From Reyranella massiliensis 521 (lineage in GTDB: Bacteria > Pseudomonadota > Alphaproteobacteria > Reyranellales > Reyranellaceae), in the NCBI RefSeq assembly GCF_000312425.1, contig NZ_HE997181.1, positions 2,146,260 through 2,210,259 of the forward strand: a stretch of 64,000 nucleotides of DNA, given 5' to 3'. The stretch's first letter is position 1. Each line of letters begins with the position of its first letter. Made by a program: the position numbers and the translations under genes. Positions 29,633 through 38,915 of the stretch are shown here, in pieces. The notes under the pieces are model-generated. The model did no database searches, had not been told where the DNA came from, and saw nothing but the letters and a program-made list of their open reading frames with translations.

Positions 29633-30781
29633 TCAATCCCAACCGTTCCGCTTGCGCAACACGGCCGATGAGGGTGCAAGCGCCAGACCCTTGCTCTGGA
29701 CGGTCGGCAGCCATTCCGCCAGCGCTTGCAGTGTGACGTCGTGCGGATGGCCGATCGCCACGGCGAAACCCTGTCGTCGCGCCACCGCTTCGGCTTCGGC
29801 AAGCTTGCGCCGCACCGCGTCCAAAGTCTCGTCGTCGTCGAGGAAGACGTGGCGCACGATCGACGGCACGCCCTGGTCGTGCGCCGTTTGATCGCCGACC
29901 GATTGGGCCGTCGTGCGCGAGTCGAGGAACATCAGGCCGCGTGCCTTGAACTGGCGCATGACTGTTTCCATCCCAGGACGGAACGCGGTGAAACGGCTGC
30001 CCATGTGGTTGTTGACGCCGACAAAGCCCTCGAAGCTGTCGAGCGCACCATTCGTGCGCTGACGCAATTCGGCATCGTTTAGCGAGACCAGAAGCGCGTT
30101 CGGGCCCGGATCGTTGCGGCCGTTGGGCTCCATCGGAAGATGCAACATCAGCTCGTGCCCCTTCGCCCGCGCCGACTTCGCCTGCTCGCGCAATTCCTTG
30201 GCGTACGGCAGGAACGACATGGTCATGGGGCCTGGCAGTTCCCATGCCCGCCGCGAACGCGGCCGGTCGAGCCCCACATCGTCGATCACGATCGCGATCA
30301 GGGGACGGCTGTCGAGGTCGCGAAACGGTACTGCATTGCGCCGCCAGGTTTGCTCGATCGATGCCGATGCCGCGATTTGCTGCGGCCTGGGCGGTGCCTG
30401 CCGCGGCTTCTCGCCGAGCGTGGCGCGTGGCTTACCGGGTTCTGCCTCGGTGTACTTCGGGAAGTCAGGCAGATCTTCGAGGCGGGCGTATTTCGGTTGA
30501 GACCCGCCCGTCGCCGAGGAAGCGCCGCGCTTCATGTCTTCGAGCGTGTCGCGTGCCACGCCGTCTCGATCCGTCAGATCGAGTCGCTGCGCCAGCCAGT
30601 AGCCTCCGAACAGGCTTCCGACGAACATCAATACGACAGCCACGACGATCGAATGCCAGCGATGAGCCTCGGCCCATGAGAAGAGCCCGCTGAAATGCCC
30701 TCGTAGACGATCCCCCAGTCCTGGCGGCGGCTTCGGACTCCTTCTGTTCGACTTCCCGCTTCTGTTCTTCCTAGACGCCAT
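29633..30781 (-). CDS. Divergent polysaccharide deacetylase family protein (YibQ-like)
   Basis: 382 aa. A basic, disordered N-terminus, one membrane segment (about residues 44-65), a Pro-rich linker, then a periplasmic divergent polysaccharide deacetylase domain (about 155-375): IAIVIDDVGLD, MTMSFLPYAKEL, HLPMEPNG, NNHMGSRFT, LMFLDSRTT, AIGHPH. This is the DUF610/YibQ family often found near envelope or divisome genes. Enzyme activity is uncertain in the family. Its stop is 15 nt before the GGT-like start. Confidence 0.88.
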   Translation of the reverse strand: MASRKNRSGKSNRRSPKPPPGLGDRLRGHFSGLFSWAEAHRWHSIVVAVVLMFVGSLFGGYWLAQRLDLTDRDGVARDTLEDMKRGASSATGGSQPKYARLEDLPDFPKYTEAEPGKPRATLGEKPRQAPPRPQQIAASASIEQTWRRNAVPFRDLDSRPLIAIVIDDVGLDRPRSRRAWELPGPMTMSFLPYAKELREQAKSARAKGHELMLHLPMEPNGRNDPGPNALLVSLNDAELRQRTNGALDSFEGFVGVNNHMGSRFTAFRPGMETVMRQFKARGLMFLDSRTTAQSVGDQTAHDQGVPSIVRHVFLDDDETLDAVRRKLAEAEAVARRQGFAVAIGHPHDVTLQALAEWLPTVQSKGLALAPSSAVLRKRNGWD

Positions 30782-30856
30782 GTCAGAGATTTGCCCTAAG
30801 GTCTTGGCGGGTCATTGTTCTTTTGCCTTGGCGCAGGGCGGGCAGCAAAACAAAAA

Positions 30857-33535
30857 TTACAAACTGGCCAGCGACTTCACGACACGAATGTCGGGCTCGC
30901 CAGCGCGGCCACTCTCGCGTCGGAAGCCAAGATGCTGAGCAAGCTCCAGCATCTTGGTGTTTTCGCGCAGCACATGGCCGATCACGCGCTTGACGCCGCG
31001 TGACTTGCCGTAGTGCAGCACATGATTGAGCAGCAGCGCACCATAGCCTTGGCCCTGGCGATCCGAGGCCACGATCAAGGCGAACTCCGCCTGCTCGAAG
31101 CCCGGATCGGCGGCCAGCCTGCCGACTCCCAGCAGTTCCTTGCCGTCGAGCAACAGGAACGCCATGGCGCGGTCGTAGTCTATCTGCGTCAGCCGTGCCG
31201 CCATCTCGTGCGACAGCTCACGTATCGGGCCGAAGAACCGAAGGCGCACGTCTTCCGGGGTCAGTCGCGTGGTGAAGGCCCGGATCAACGGTTCGTCGTC
31301 GGGGCGGATCGGCCGGATGCGCAGCTTCTGGCCACGGTGTTCGATCTCGGTTTCGAGCTCGACCGGATAGGGCCGGATGGCAAACCGTGCCGCCCGCTCC
31401 TGCCCGGCCTGCGGCTTGCGAACGACGATGCGGGCATCGAGCGCCAGCACGCCATCCGCGTCGGCCAGCAGCGGATTGATGTCGAGTTCGGCAATCTCGT
31501 CCACGTCCGCGATGAGCTGCGACAACCGGATCATCGCCTCACCGACGGCGGCACGGTCGGCCGGCGCGCGACTGCGATACCCCCGCAACAGCCGGTCGAC
31601 ACGGGTTCTGCTCAGCGCATCCTCGGCGAGGACGGGATCGAGCGGCGGCAACGCCAATGCCTTGTCGTCGATCACCTCTGCGGCAACGCCGCCGTGGCCG
31701 ACCAGCAGGATCGGCCCGAATACCGGGTCCTCGGCAGCGCCCAGGATCAGTTCCACCGCATGTGGTCGCTTGATCATCGGCTGCACGACGAACCCGTCGA
31801 TGCGGGCCTTGTTGGCCTTTACCAACACCTTCCCGATCATTTCGCGCACGGCGTCGAGGACAGCCTGCTCGGAAGCGAGGTCGAGCGCCACGCCGCCGAC
31901 ATCGCTCTTGTGCGTGATGTCGCGCGACAGGATCTTCACGGCCACCGGAAAGCCGATGCGCAATGCGGCGGCGGCGGCTTCCGCCGCATCGAGCACGATC
32001 TCGGTCGGCACCACGGGGATACCGTAAGCCGCCAGCACGCGCTTGGCCTCGGGTTCGGTCAGGATCTCGCGCTTTTCGGCCAGCGCGCCAGCCACGATCG
32101 AACGCACGAGCTGCGTATCGGCGCGCGCCTCGGAGACCGACGGCGGCGTGCGCTGCAGGGCGCGTTGGCCACGGCGATACTCGATGATGTGCATGAAGCC
32201 GCGTACCGCGCGCAATGGCGTGTCGTAGGCCGGGATGCCGGCCTCGTGCAGGACACGGCGGCCGGCCTGCGCCTCCGGGCCGCCGATCCAGCAGCCGATC
32301 ACCGGGACGACCTTGGCGCCCTCCGCCGCAGCCACCGCGCGCGCCACCTCGACCGATGACGCGAGCGCGGTCGGCACGTTCATCGCCAGCACCGCACCGA
32401 CGCCGCGATCGTCGGCCAGCGCGTCGAGGGCGGCCGCATAGCGCGCGCCATCGGCATCGCCCACGATGTCGACCGGGTTGGCGCGCGACCAGCCACGCGG
32501 CATCTTCTTGTCGAGTTGCGCGATCGTGCGCGGCAGAATGGAGGCCATCTCACCCCCCTCGTCCGCCAGCAGATCGGTGGCCACGATGCCCGCCCCGCCA
32601 CCGTTGGTCAGGATCGCCAACCGTCCGTTGCGTGGCGCAAGGCCGTGCGCCAGCGTCTCGGCTGCGTCGAAGAGTTCGCCCAAGCCCAATACGCTTACCA
32701 GACCGGCACGGGCGAAGGCCGCGTCGTAGACCGCCGCCGAACCTGCCATCGAGCCGGTGTGGGAGGCTGTCGCGGCGGCAGCCGAGGCGTGGCGTCCCCC
32801 TTTCAGGACGATCACCGGCTTCACGCGCGCCAGGCCTCGGGCCGCGGACATGAACTTGCGGGCCTGCGTGATGCCTTCGACGTACATTAGCACCGCGCGC
32901 GTGTCGTATTCGCGCGCCAGCATGTCGAGCACGTCGCCGAAATCGACATCGGCCATGTCGCCCATGGAGATCAGATGAGAGAAGCCGATGCCTTGCGCCA
33001 CGCCCCAGTCGGCGAGGCCGGCCAGCACCGCGCCCGACTGGGCTACCGCGGCGATGCGGCCCGCCTTCAATCCGGATGGTCCGAAGCTCGCATTCAATCC
33101 GATTCGCGGTGCGGCAAAGCCGATGCAGTTGGGCCCGACGATGCGCATCAGATAGGGCTTGGCGGCCCGCAACAGGCGCTTGCGCCACCGCGCATTGACG
33201 GCGTGTGCATCCGAGCCGCTTCCAGGTCCGGCGCTGATCACGACGGCCGCACGCGTGCCGAGTTCGCCCAACGCCACGATCAAACCAGGAATGGTCTCCG
33301 CCGGTGTGGTGATCACGGCAAGATCCGGCGCCACCGGCAACTCGGAGACCTTGCGAAACACGGTCCGGCCTTCGATCGTGCCGCCCTTGACGTTGACCAA
33401 ATAGATGTCGCCCTGGAAGCCACCTGCCAGCAAGTTACGCGTGACGGCTTCGCCGACCGAGTGCGGTCGCGAACTGGCGCCGATGGCCACGACGGAGCGC
33501 GGCGATATCAACTTGTCGAGGTTACGGGTGGACAT
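30857..33535 (-). CDS. NDP-forming acyl-CoA synthetase fused to GNAT acetyltransferase (Pat/PatZ-like)
   Basis: 892 aa from the ATG at 33535 (MSTRNLDKL); the open frame continues upstream but lacks a good start. Domain order: CoA-binding (1-125), CoA-ligase (about 150-460, with the SHTGSMAGS motif, His259), ATP-grasp (about 500-710, VAVKILSRDITHKSDVGGVAL), and a GNAT domain from about residue 730 (RPIRPDDEP, VASDRQGQGYGALLLNHVL). Same layout as Salmonella Pat and E. coli PatZ, which acetylate lysines on metabolic enzymes such as acetyl-CoA synthetase. An AMP-forming acyl-CoA synthetase at 35130 could be a target. Here the His used for phospho-transfer is present. Confidence 0.93.
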   Translation of the reverse strand: MSTRNLDKLISPRSVVAIGASSRPHSVGEAVTRNLLAGGFQGDIYLVNVKGGTIEGRTVFRKVSELPVAPDLAVITTPAETIPGLIVALGELGTRAAVVISAGPGSGSDAHAVNARWRKRLLRAAKPYLMRIVGPNCIGFAAPRIGLNASFGPSGLKAGRIAAVAQSGAVLAGLADWGVAQGIGFSHLISMGDMADVDFGDVLDMLAREYDTRAVLMYVEGITQARKFMSAARGLARVKPVIVLKGGRHASAAAATASHTGSMAGSAAVYDAAFARAGLVSVLGLGELFDAAETLAHGLAPRNGRLAILTNGGGAGIVATDLLADEGGEMASILPRTIAQLDKKMPRGWSRANPVDIVGDADGARYAAALDALADDRGVGAVLAMNVPTALASSVEVARAVAAAEGAKVVPVIGCWIGGPEAQAGRRVLHEAGIPAYDTPLRAVRGFMHIIEYRRGQRALQRTPPSVSEARADTQLVRSIVAGALAEKREILTEPEAKRVLAAYGIPVVPTEIVLDAAEAAAAALRIGFPVAVKILSRDITHKSDVGGVALDLASEQAVLDAVREMIGKVLVKANKARIDGFVVQPMIKRPHAVELILGAAEDPVFGPILLVGHGGVAAEVIDDKALALPPLDPVLAEDALSRTRVDRLLRGYRSRAPADRAAVGEAMIRLSQLIADVDEIAELDINPLLADADGVLALDARIVVRKPQAGQERAARFAIRPYPVELETEIEHRGQKLRIRPIRPDDEPLIRAFTTRLTPEDVRLRFFGPIRELSHEMAARLTQIDYDRAMAFLLLDGKELLGVGRLAADPGFEQAEFALIVASDRQGQGYGALLLNHVLHYGKSRGVKRVIGHVLRENTKMLELAQHLGFRRESGRAGEPDIRVVKSLASL

Positions 33536-33570
33536 GCCTTCGTCCTGTCGCCAACAATCGTGGCCGAGCC

Positions 33571-34122
33571 ATGACAGCGAATCATATTGCACACAAGGCC
33601 GACGCCACGGCTGTGGAATTGCGTCTCGACCGGCTTTCACGTCTCTACAATTCGCTCGACCCCTCGCCCTTTCAGGAGAAGGACCTCGATGCCGCGGCTG
33701 ACGAGTACATCGTGGGGTCGGCCGAGGATCTCGGCAGTCGGCCGATGCGGTTGGTCATTCTTCTGCCCGAAGACGAGTTGGCACGATCAGAATCCGAGCA
33801 TGTCGCGACATCGATCCGGCATCATTTCGAGCTGCGCAGCCACAGCGAAAGACGGCAACTCCGCACCATGTGGTGGCGCGCCCGCACGAGCCTCGTGGTC
33901 GGAATTGTCTTCCTGGTGATCTGCCTCGTGGCGCGCCACTTCCTCCTGGGGTCGCCTTCGCCCATCGCTCACATCTTCGCCGAAGGTCTGTTGATCGTGG
34001 GCTGGGTCGCGATGTGGGGGCCGCTCGATATCTTTCTCTACGGTTGGTGGCCGATCTATGCGCGTCAAAAGCTGCTGGAGCGGCTGTCCCACCTCGAGGT
34101 CGAGCTTCGTCCCCTCAAATGA
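33571..34122 (+). CDS. Predicted inner-membrane protein of unknown function
   Basis: 183 aa. The N-terminal 105 residues are soluble and charged, with an acidic segment (EDLGSRPMRLVILLPEDELAR). Two membrane helices follow (about 106-126 and 134-158), and a short basic tail ends the protein. I do not recognise the family. It is divergent from the synthetase-GNAT gene by 35 nt and overlaps the 3' end of the convergent transporter gene by 8 nt. Codon use looks native. Confidence 0.72.
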   Translation: MTANHIAHKADATAVELRLDRLSRLYNSLDPSPFQEKDLDAAADEYIVGSAEDLGSRPMRLVILLPEDELARSESEHVATSIRHHFELRSHSERRQLRTMWWRARTSLVVGIVFLVICLVARHFLLGSPSPIAHIFAEGLLIVGWVAMWGPLDIFLYGWWPIYARQKLLERLSHLEVELRPLK

Positions 34123-34999
34123 GCTGCGGGCCGTTCATCAACACCAGGCCAATCACGATCACCGCCGCCGCGGCGACCCGCCGTCGGCCGAACGGTTCAC
34201 CCAACAGCAACGTGCCGATCAGCGCCCCGAAGAGGACGGAGGTCTCGCGGAGGGCCGCGACATGCGCCATCGGCCCCAGCACAAGCGCATAGATCGCAAT
34301 CCCATAGCCGACATTGGCGACCACGCCGCCGATCATGCCGCGATACCAGGTTCGCTTGACGTGCGTCCACACAGACCCCGGACGCAGCACCGCCGCCAGA
34401 ACCAGCAACCACGGTCCTTCGATCACGGCAAGCCAGGCGATATAGGAGATCCTGTGCTCGAAGGTCGGCCCGGCGGCGCGCACGCCCAGGCCATCGGCAA
34501 TGATGTAGGCTGCGATGGTCACGCCCGTCAGCATGGCGAACAAGGTCGCGAGGCCATGCCGGCTGCCGGGCTTCGGCACGACGTTCTTCAAGGGCATGGC
34601 GAGCGCAATCAGGCCGAAGCTCAACAGCAGGACGCCGGCAATATCCTGGACGCGCAGATGCTCGCCGATGAACCGCCCCGACACCAGGGCCACCAGGAGC
34701 GGCCCCATACCGCGCGCAATCGGATAGGTGTGGCTGAGGTCGCCATAGGAATAGGCTTTGAGCAGGAAGAAGTAGTAGGCGATATGGATCGCCACCGACG
34801 CCAGAAGATACTTCCAGGCCGCCGGCTCAATCATGGGCACAAACGGGACGACGCAGAGGCCCATCACCGTGCCGGTCGTCATGATGATGCCGAACGTCGC
34901 CAGCCGGTCCGATTGATCGGACTTCAGGATGGCGTTCCAGGTAGCGTGCATCAGCGCTGCAGCAAGCAGCAGCGCGACAATGAGGGGTTCGACGACCAA
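34115..34999 (-). CDS. EamA/DMT-family transporter
   Basis: 294 aa, ten predicted membrane helices in two EamA halves (LLLAAALMHATWNAILKSD at the start; the second half begins near GLATLFAMLTGVTIAAYI). Motif LGEPFGRRRVAAAAVIVIGLVLM is the typical C-terminal helix pair. Drug/metabolite exporter of unknown substrate. Divergent from the acyl-CoA synthetase across a 130-base gap. Confidence 0.9.
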   Translation of the reverse strand: MVVEPLIVALLLAAALMHATWNAILKSDQSDRLATFGIIMTTGTVMGLCVVPFVPMIEPAAWKYLLASVAIHIAYYFFLLKAYSYGDLSHTYPIARGMGPLLVALVSGRFIGEHLRVQDIAGVLLLSFGLIALAMPLKNVVPKPGSRHGLATLFAMLTGVTIAAYIIADGLGVRAAGPTFEHRISYIAWLAVIEGPWLLVLAAVLRPGSVWTHVKRTWYRGMIGGVVANVGYGIAIYALVLGPMAHVAALRETSVLFGALIGTLLLGEPFGRRRVAAAAVIVIGLVLMNGPQLI

Positions 35000-35129
35000 G
35001 GCGATTCTATTCTCGTTAGCTGCAGCCTACGCCCGATAACCGGTAGGGAGTAGCGCGCTTTTCTTGATGCAGCCCCTTATTCGGCTCAGGATCGGCGCAG
35101 CTAAGGTTGAAACGAGCGAGGCACGAGCG

Positions 35130-36821
35130 ATGGGCGTAGAGGCGTACAAGGCGGCGCGAGAGTTCTTGTTGGCCAAGCGTGGCGACTACGATGCAGCCTA
35201 TCGCGATTTTCGCTGGCCCGAGCTCGACCAGTTCAACTGGGCGCTGGACTGGTTCGACGCCGAGCTTGCCCGAGGCGAGGCGGCGAAGCGCCCCGCCCTG
35301 AAAATCGTCGGCGACGGAGCCATCACCCTCACCTTCGCCGAGCTGTCGGAACGCTCGAACCGCGTGGCCAACGGCCTGCGGGCACTGGGTGTGAAGCGCG
35401 GCGATCGCATCCTGCTGATGCTGGGCAATGTCGCGCCGCTCTGGGAGACGATGCTGGCGGCCATGAAGCTTGGCGCCGTCGTCATTCCGGCGACCACTCT
35501 CCTCACCCCGGTCGATCTGGCGGACCGCTTCGAGCGCGGCCGAGCGCGCCATATCGTGGCGGCCGCCGGCGAAGCCGCCAAGTTCGACGGTTTCGACCCC
35601 GCCCTGACGCGCATTGCCGTCGGCGACGCGCCCAAAGGCTGGCATGCCTATTCCAAGCTGCTCGACTCGCCCGCCACGTTCGTGCCCGACGGCGTTACGC
35701 AGGCCGACGATCCGATGCTGCTCTACTTCACATCCGGAACCACGGCGAAACCCAAGCTGGTGCTGCATTCCCATCGCAGCTACCCCGTGGGCCATCTCAC
35801 GACGATCTACGTGCTCGGCCTGCAGCCCGGCGACGTTCACCTCAACATCTCCTCGCCGGGTTGGGCCAAGCACGCCTGGAGCTGCTTCTTCGCGCCGTGG
35901 ATTGCCGGCGCCACGATCTTCATCGCCAACCAGCCGCGTTTCAATGCGCGCTACCTGCTGGATACCATCGTCGCCAACGACGTCACCACGCTTTGCGCGC
36001 CGCCGACCGTCTGGCGCATGCTGATCCAGGAAGACCTGAAGGCCTGCAAGACCAAGCTGCGCGAAGTGCTGGCCGCCGGCGAGCCTCTGAATCCCGAAGT
36101 AATCGAGCAGGTCGAAAAGGCCTGGGGCCTCACCATCCGCGACTTTTACGGCCAGACCGAAACCACCACGCAGGTCGGCAACCCGCCCGGCCAGCCCGTG
36201 AAGCCGGGGTCGATGGGCCGCCCCCTGCCCGGTTACCGCATCCGCCTGCTCGATGCTGACGACAAGGACACCGAGGAAGGCGAGATCTGCATTGCGCTCG
36301 ACCAGCGGCCGGCCGCCCTGATGCGCGGCTACCAACAGGACGACGGCTCGATCGCCTCCATCGACGGCGAGGTCTACCGCACGGGCGATGTCGCGTCGCG
36401 CGATGCCGACGGCTATCTCACCTATGTTGGTCGCGCCGATGACGTGTTCAAAGCCTCGGATTACCGCATCAGCCCGTTCGAGCTTGAAAGCGTTCTGATC
36501 GAGCACCCGGCCGTCGCCGAGGCGGCCGTCGTGCCGGCCCCCGATCCCGTGCGGCTTGCCGTGCCGAAGGCCTATGTGATGCTGACGGCGAGCGGCAAAC
36601 CCGACCGCGAGACCGCGCTGTCGATCTTCCGCCACCTGCGCGGCCGGCTGGCGCCCTTCAAGCGCATTCGCCGCATCGAGTTCGCCGACCTGCCCAAGAC
36701 CATCTCCGGCAAAATCCGGCGCGTCGAGCTGCGCCGCGACGAGGAGAAACGGGCCTCGGAAAACCAGCGCGGGCCCAGCGAATTCAGGGAAGAGGATTTC
36801 CCAGAACTGGCGCAGAGCTGA
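35130..36821 (+). CDS. AMP-forming acyl-CoA synthetase (acetyl/medium-chain type)
   Basis: 563 aa from the ATG at 35130 (GAGG about 10 nt upstream; an in-frame ATG at 35064 is weaker). Adenylate-forming motifs are complete: LLYFTSGTTAKPKLVLHSH (P-loop), YGQTETTT, YRTGDVASRDADGYLTYVGR, and the acetylation/catalytic lysine motif LPKTISGKIRRVELR. Activates a carboxylic acid to acyl-CoA via acyl-AMP. The catalytic Lys in the last motif is the usual target of Pat-type acetyltransferases, one of which is encoded 1.6 kb away. trpG follows 22 nt downstream on the same strand. Confidence 0.95.
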   Translation: MGVEAYKAAREFLLAKRGDYDAAYRDFRWPELDQFNWALDWFDAELARGEAAKRPALKIVGDGAITLTFAELSERSNRVANGLRALGVKRGDRILLMLGNVAPLWETMLAAMKLGAVVIPATTLLTPVDLADRFERGRARHIVAAAGEAAKFDGFDPALTRIAVGDAPKGWHAYSKLLDSPATFVPDGVTQADDPMLLYFTSGTTAKPKLVLHSHRSYPVGHLTTIYVLGLQPGDVHLNISSPGWAKHAWSCFFAPWIAGATIFIANQPRFNARYLLDTIVANDVTTLCAPPTVWRMLIQEDLKACKTKLREVLAAGEPLNPEVIEQVEKAWGLTIRDFYGQTETTTQVGNPPGQPVKPGSMGRPLPGYRIRLLDADDKDTEEGEICIALDQRPAALMRGYQQDDGSIASIDGEVYRTGDVASRDADGYLTYVGRADDVFKASDYRISPFELESVLIEHPAVAEAAVVPAPDPVRLAVPKAYVMLTASGKPDRETALSIFRHLRGRLAPFKRIRRIEFADLPKTISGKIRRVELRRDEEKRASENQRGPSEFREEDFPELAQS

Positions 36822-36843
36822 GGAAAGCCGCTAATATCTCGCC

Positions 36844-37449
36844 ATGCTTCTCCTGATCGATAACTACGACAGCTTCACCTACAACCTCGTCCACTTCCTG
36901 GGCGATCTCGGCGCGCACTGCGTCGTGCATCGCAACGACCAGATCACGGTCGACGAGGCGCTGGCCCTGAAGCCGGCCGGCATCGTGCTGTCGCCGGGTC
37001 CCTGCACCCCCAACGAGGCCGGCATCTGCATGGACCTCATCAAGGCCGCCGCCAGGGAACAGGTCCCGCTGTTCGGCGTCTGTCTCGGCCATCAGGCGAT
37101 CGGCCAGGTGTTCGGCGGCAAGGTCGTGCGCGCCCCGACGCCGATGCACGGCAAGCTGTCGGGCGTGCAGCACAAGAACCAGAGCGTGTTCGAGGACGTG
37201 CCCTCGCCCTTTCAAGCGACGCGCTATCATTCGCTGATCGTCGACCGGAAGGACTTTCCCAAGGACCTCGAAGTCACCGCCGAGACCGGCGACATCATCA
37301 TGGGCCTGCGCCACAAGACCCTGCCGATCCATGGCGTGCAGTTCCATCCCGAGAGCATCGCGTCGGAGCACGGCCACAAGATCCTCGAAAACTTCCTGAA
37401 GATTGCCGGCGACCACCCTTCGCAACAGAACAAGAAGAAGGCTGCCTAG
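36844..37449 (+). CDS. trpG: Anthranilate synthase component II (glutamine amidotransferase)
   Basis: 201 aa; supplies ammonia from glutamine to TrpE. Catalytic triad visible: Cys80 (GVCLGHQA), His168 and Glu170 (QFHPESI). N-terminal [18 protein letters not shown] is typical. It is isolated from both trpE (13659) and trpDC (42457), which usually flank it. It now sits between an acyl-CoA synthetase (22 nt) and a Bug receptor (6 nt), so its expression may depend on foreign operon partners. Confidence 0.97.
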   Translation: MLLLIDNYDSFTYNLVHFLGDLGAHCVVHRNDQITVDEALALKPAGIVLSPGPCTPNEAGICMDLIKAAAREQVPLFGVCLGHQAIGQVFGGKVVRAPTPMHGKLSGVQHKNQSVFEDVPSPFQATRYHSLIVDRKDFPKDLEVTAETGDIIMGLRHKTLPIHGVQFHPESIASEHGHKILENFLKIAGDHPSQQNKKKAA

Positions 37450-37455
37450 CGACGA

Positions 37456-38421
37456 ATGTTCAATCGTCGGCTCTTCCTCCTTTCCTCCGCCTCGGCCGCC
37501 GTCGCACCGGCGGCCTTCGCTCAGGCTTGGCCGACAAAACCGATCCGGATCATCGTTCCCTTCCCGGCAGGACAGGCGACCGACATCGTGGCGCGGCTGA
37601 TGGCCGACCAGCTCACCAAGTCGCTGGGCCAGCAGGTGATCGCCGAGAACCGCCCCGGCGCCGGCGGCCAGATCGGCGCCGACGTCGCGGCCAAGGCCAC
37701 GCCGGACGGCTACACCCTGCTGATGGTGACGATCTCCACCCACGGCATCAGTCCGGCGCTTTATCCGAAGCTGCCCTACGATCCGCAGAAGGACTTTGCG
37801 CCGATCGCCAACATCGGACTGACGCCACAGGTCCTCATGACCAGTCTCAAGAGCGGCATCGGCTCCGTCGCCGATCTTGTTGCCAAGGCAAAGGCCGGGG
37901 CCGACTTCAACTACGGCTCCTCGGGCAACGGCTCGGCCAGCCATCTCGCCGTCGAGATGCTGAAGAGCGCTGCCGGCATCAAGCTCACGCACGTGCCGTT
38001 CAAGGGCAATGCCGAGGCCCAGCTCGCGTTGCAGAGCGGCGACATCCAGCTCCTGTCCGATGCCATTCCGGGCGCCGTCGGCCCGGTCCGCGCGGGCAAG
38101 GTGAAGGCCATCGGCATCGCCGACGAGCGGCGCTCGCCCTTCCTGCCCGACCTGCCGACCGTTGCCGAACAGGGCCTCAATGGTGTCGTCGCTGTCGGCT
38201 GGATCGGCCTCTCCGCGCCGGCGCGCACGCCCGAGCCGATCCTCGACAAGATCAGCGCCGAGGTGATGCGCATCCTCAAGGATCCCGAGGTTCTCGAGAA
38301 GATGAAGAGCCTCTCCTTCGTGCCCGCCAAGGAATCGCGCCAGGAGTTTGAGGCTTACATCGCCATCGAGAACACCAAGTGGCGCAAAATCGTCCAGGAT
38401 TCCGGTGTGAAGATCGAGTGA
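37456..38421 (+). CDS. Tripartite tricarboxylate transporter (Bug family) substrate-binding protein
   Basis: 321 aa with signal peptide MFNRRLFLLSSASAAVAPAA ending AFAQA; the RR-x-F-L-L pattern fits a Tat signal. Motifs: WPTKPIRIIVPFPAGQATDI, LGQQVIAENRPGAGGQIG, ATPDGYTLLMVTISTHG, HVPFKGNAEAQLALQSG. It lies 6 nt after trpG and 11 nt before a cupin gene. The GQ in place of the usual GG in the ligand loop may indicate altered binding. No TctAB genes are nearby. Confidence 0.95.
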   Translation: MFNRRLFLLSSASAAVAPAAFAQAWPTKPIRIIVPFPAGQATDIVARLMADQLTKSLGQQVIAENRPGAGGQIGADVAAKATPDGYTLLMVTISTHGISPALYPKLPYDPQKDFAPIANIGLTPQVLMTSLKSGIGSVADLVAKAKAGADFNYGSSGNGSASHLAVEMLKSAAGIKLTHVPFKGNAEAQLALQSGDIQLLSDAIPGAVGPVRAGKVKAIGIADERRSPFLPDLPTVAEQGLNGVVAVGWIGLSAPARTPEPILDKISAEVMRILKDPEVLEKMKSLSFVPAKESRQEFEAYIAIENTKWRKIVQDSGVKIE

Positions 38422-38432
38422 GGAGATCCGCG

Positions 38433-38891
38433 ATGGGCGTCACGACCGAGGCCATAAAGACGGATGCGGCGGAATGGCGGACGGGCGTTATGGTCGTTCG
38501 CGCTGAGGCGCAAAGAGCGGCCAAACAGGAGACGGCAGGCGCGGGACGCACGACCGTCGTCGACTATGTCGGGACGGGTGGAGAGCGAACCTGGATCGGT
38601 ACGGTGACACTCCTGCCCGGTACGAGGACCGGCACCCATCATCACGGCCGCCACGAAGTCACCATCTACATCGTGAAGGGCAGTCTGGAGATCCGGTGGG
38701 GCAAGCGGCTCGAGTATGTGGCCGATCTGACGCCGGGCGACTTCGCCTATTTCGCGCCCTTCGTCCCGCACCAGGAGTTCAATCGGCAAACGACCGAGAC
38801 TGTCGACCTGATTGCGATACGCAGCGACAACGAACGGATCGCCATCCCGCTCGCGGACAATCCCGTCGAGCGGCCCGAAACGGTCTATTGA
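38433..38891 (+). CDS. Cupin-domain protein
   Basis: 152 aa single cupin barrel. The metal-binding motif GTHHHGRHEVTIYIVKG (His3/Glu set) and the second motif PGDFAYFAPFVPHQEFN are clear. I chose the ATG at 38433 because GAGGAG lies 7-8 nt upstream. Could be an enzyme (isomerase or dioxygenase) or a small-molecule sensor. Probably in one operon with the Bug receptor, so it may act on the imported acid. It converges on the efflux pump genes 24 nt away. Confidence 0.88.
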   Translation: MGVTTEAIKTDAAEWRTGVMVVRAEAQRAAKQETAGAGRTTVVDYVGTGGERTWIGTVTLLPGTRTGTHHHGRHEVTIYIVKGSLEIRWGKRLEYVADLTPGDFAYFAPFVPHQEFNRQTTETVDLIAIRSDNERIAIPLADNPVERPETVY

Positions 38892-38915
38892 TCGGAGCGA
38901 TCAGCCGGCTGAAGC

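Noticed and set aside
35016..36635. A 539-codon minus-strand open frame opposite the acyl-CoA synthetase
   Set aside because: The synthetase motifs fix the coding strand; the antisense frame is a codon-bias shadow.
15192..36843. Genomic island carried by a mobile element
   Set aside because: No integrase, transposase, tRNA target or flanking repeats are visible, so I describe it only as an accessory insertion.
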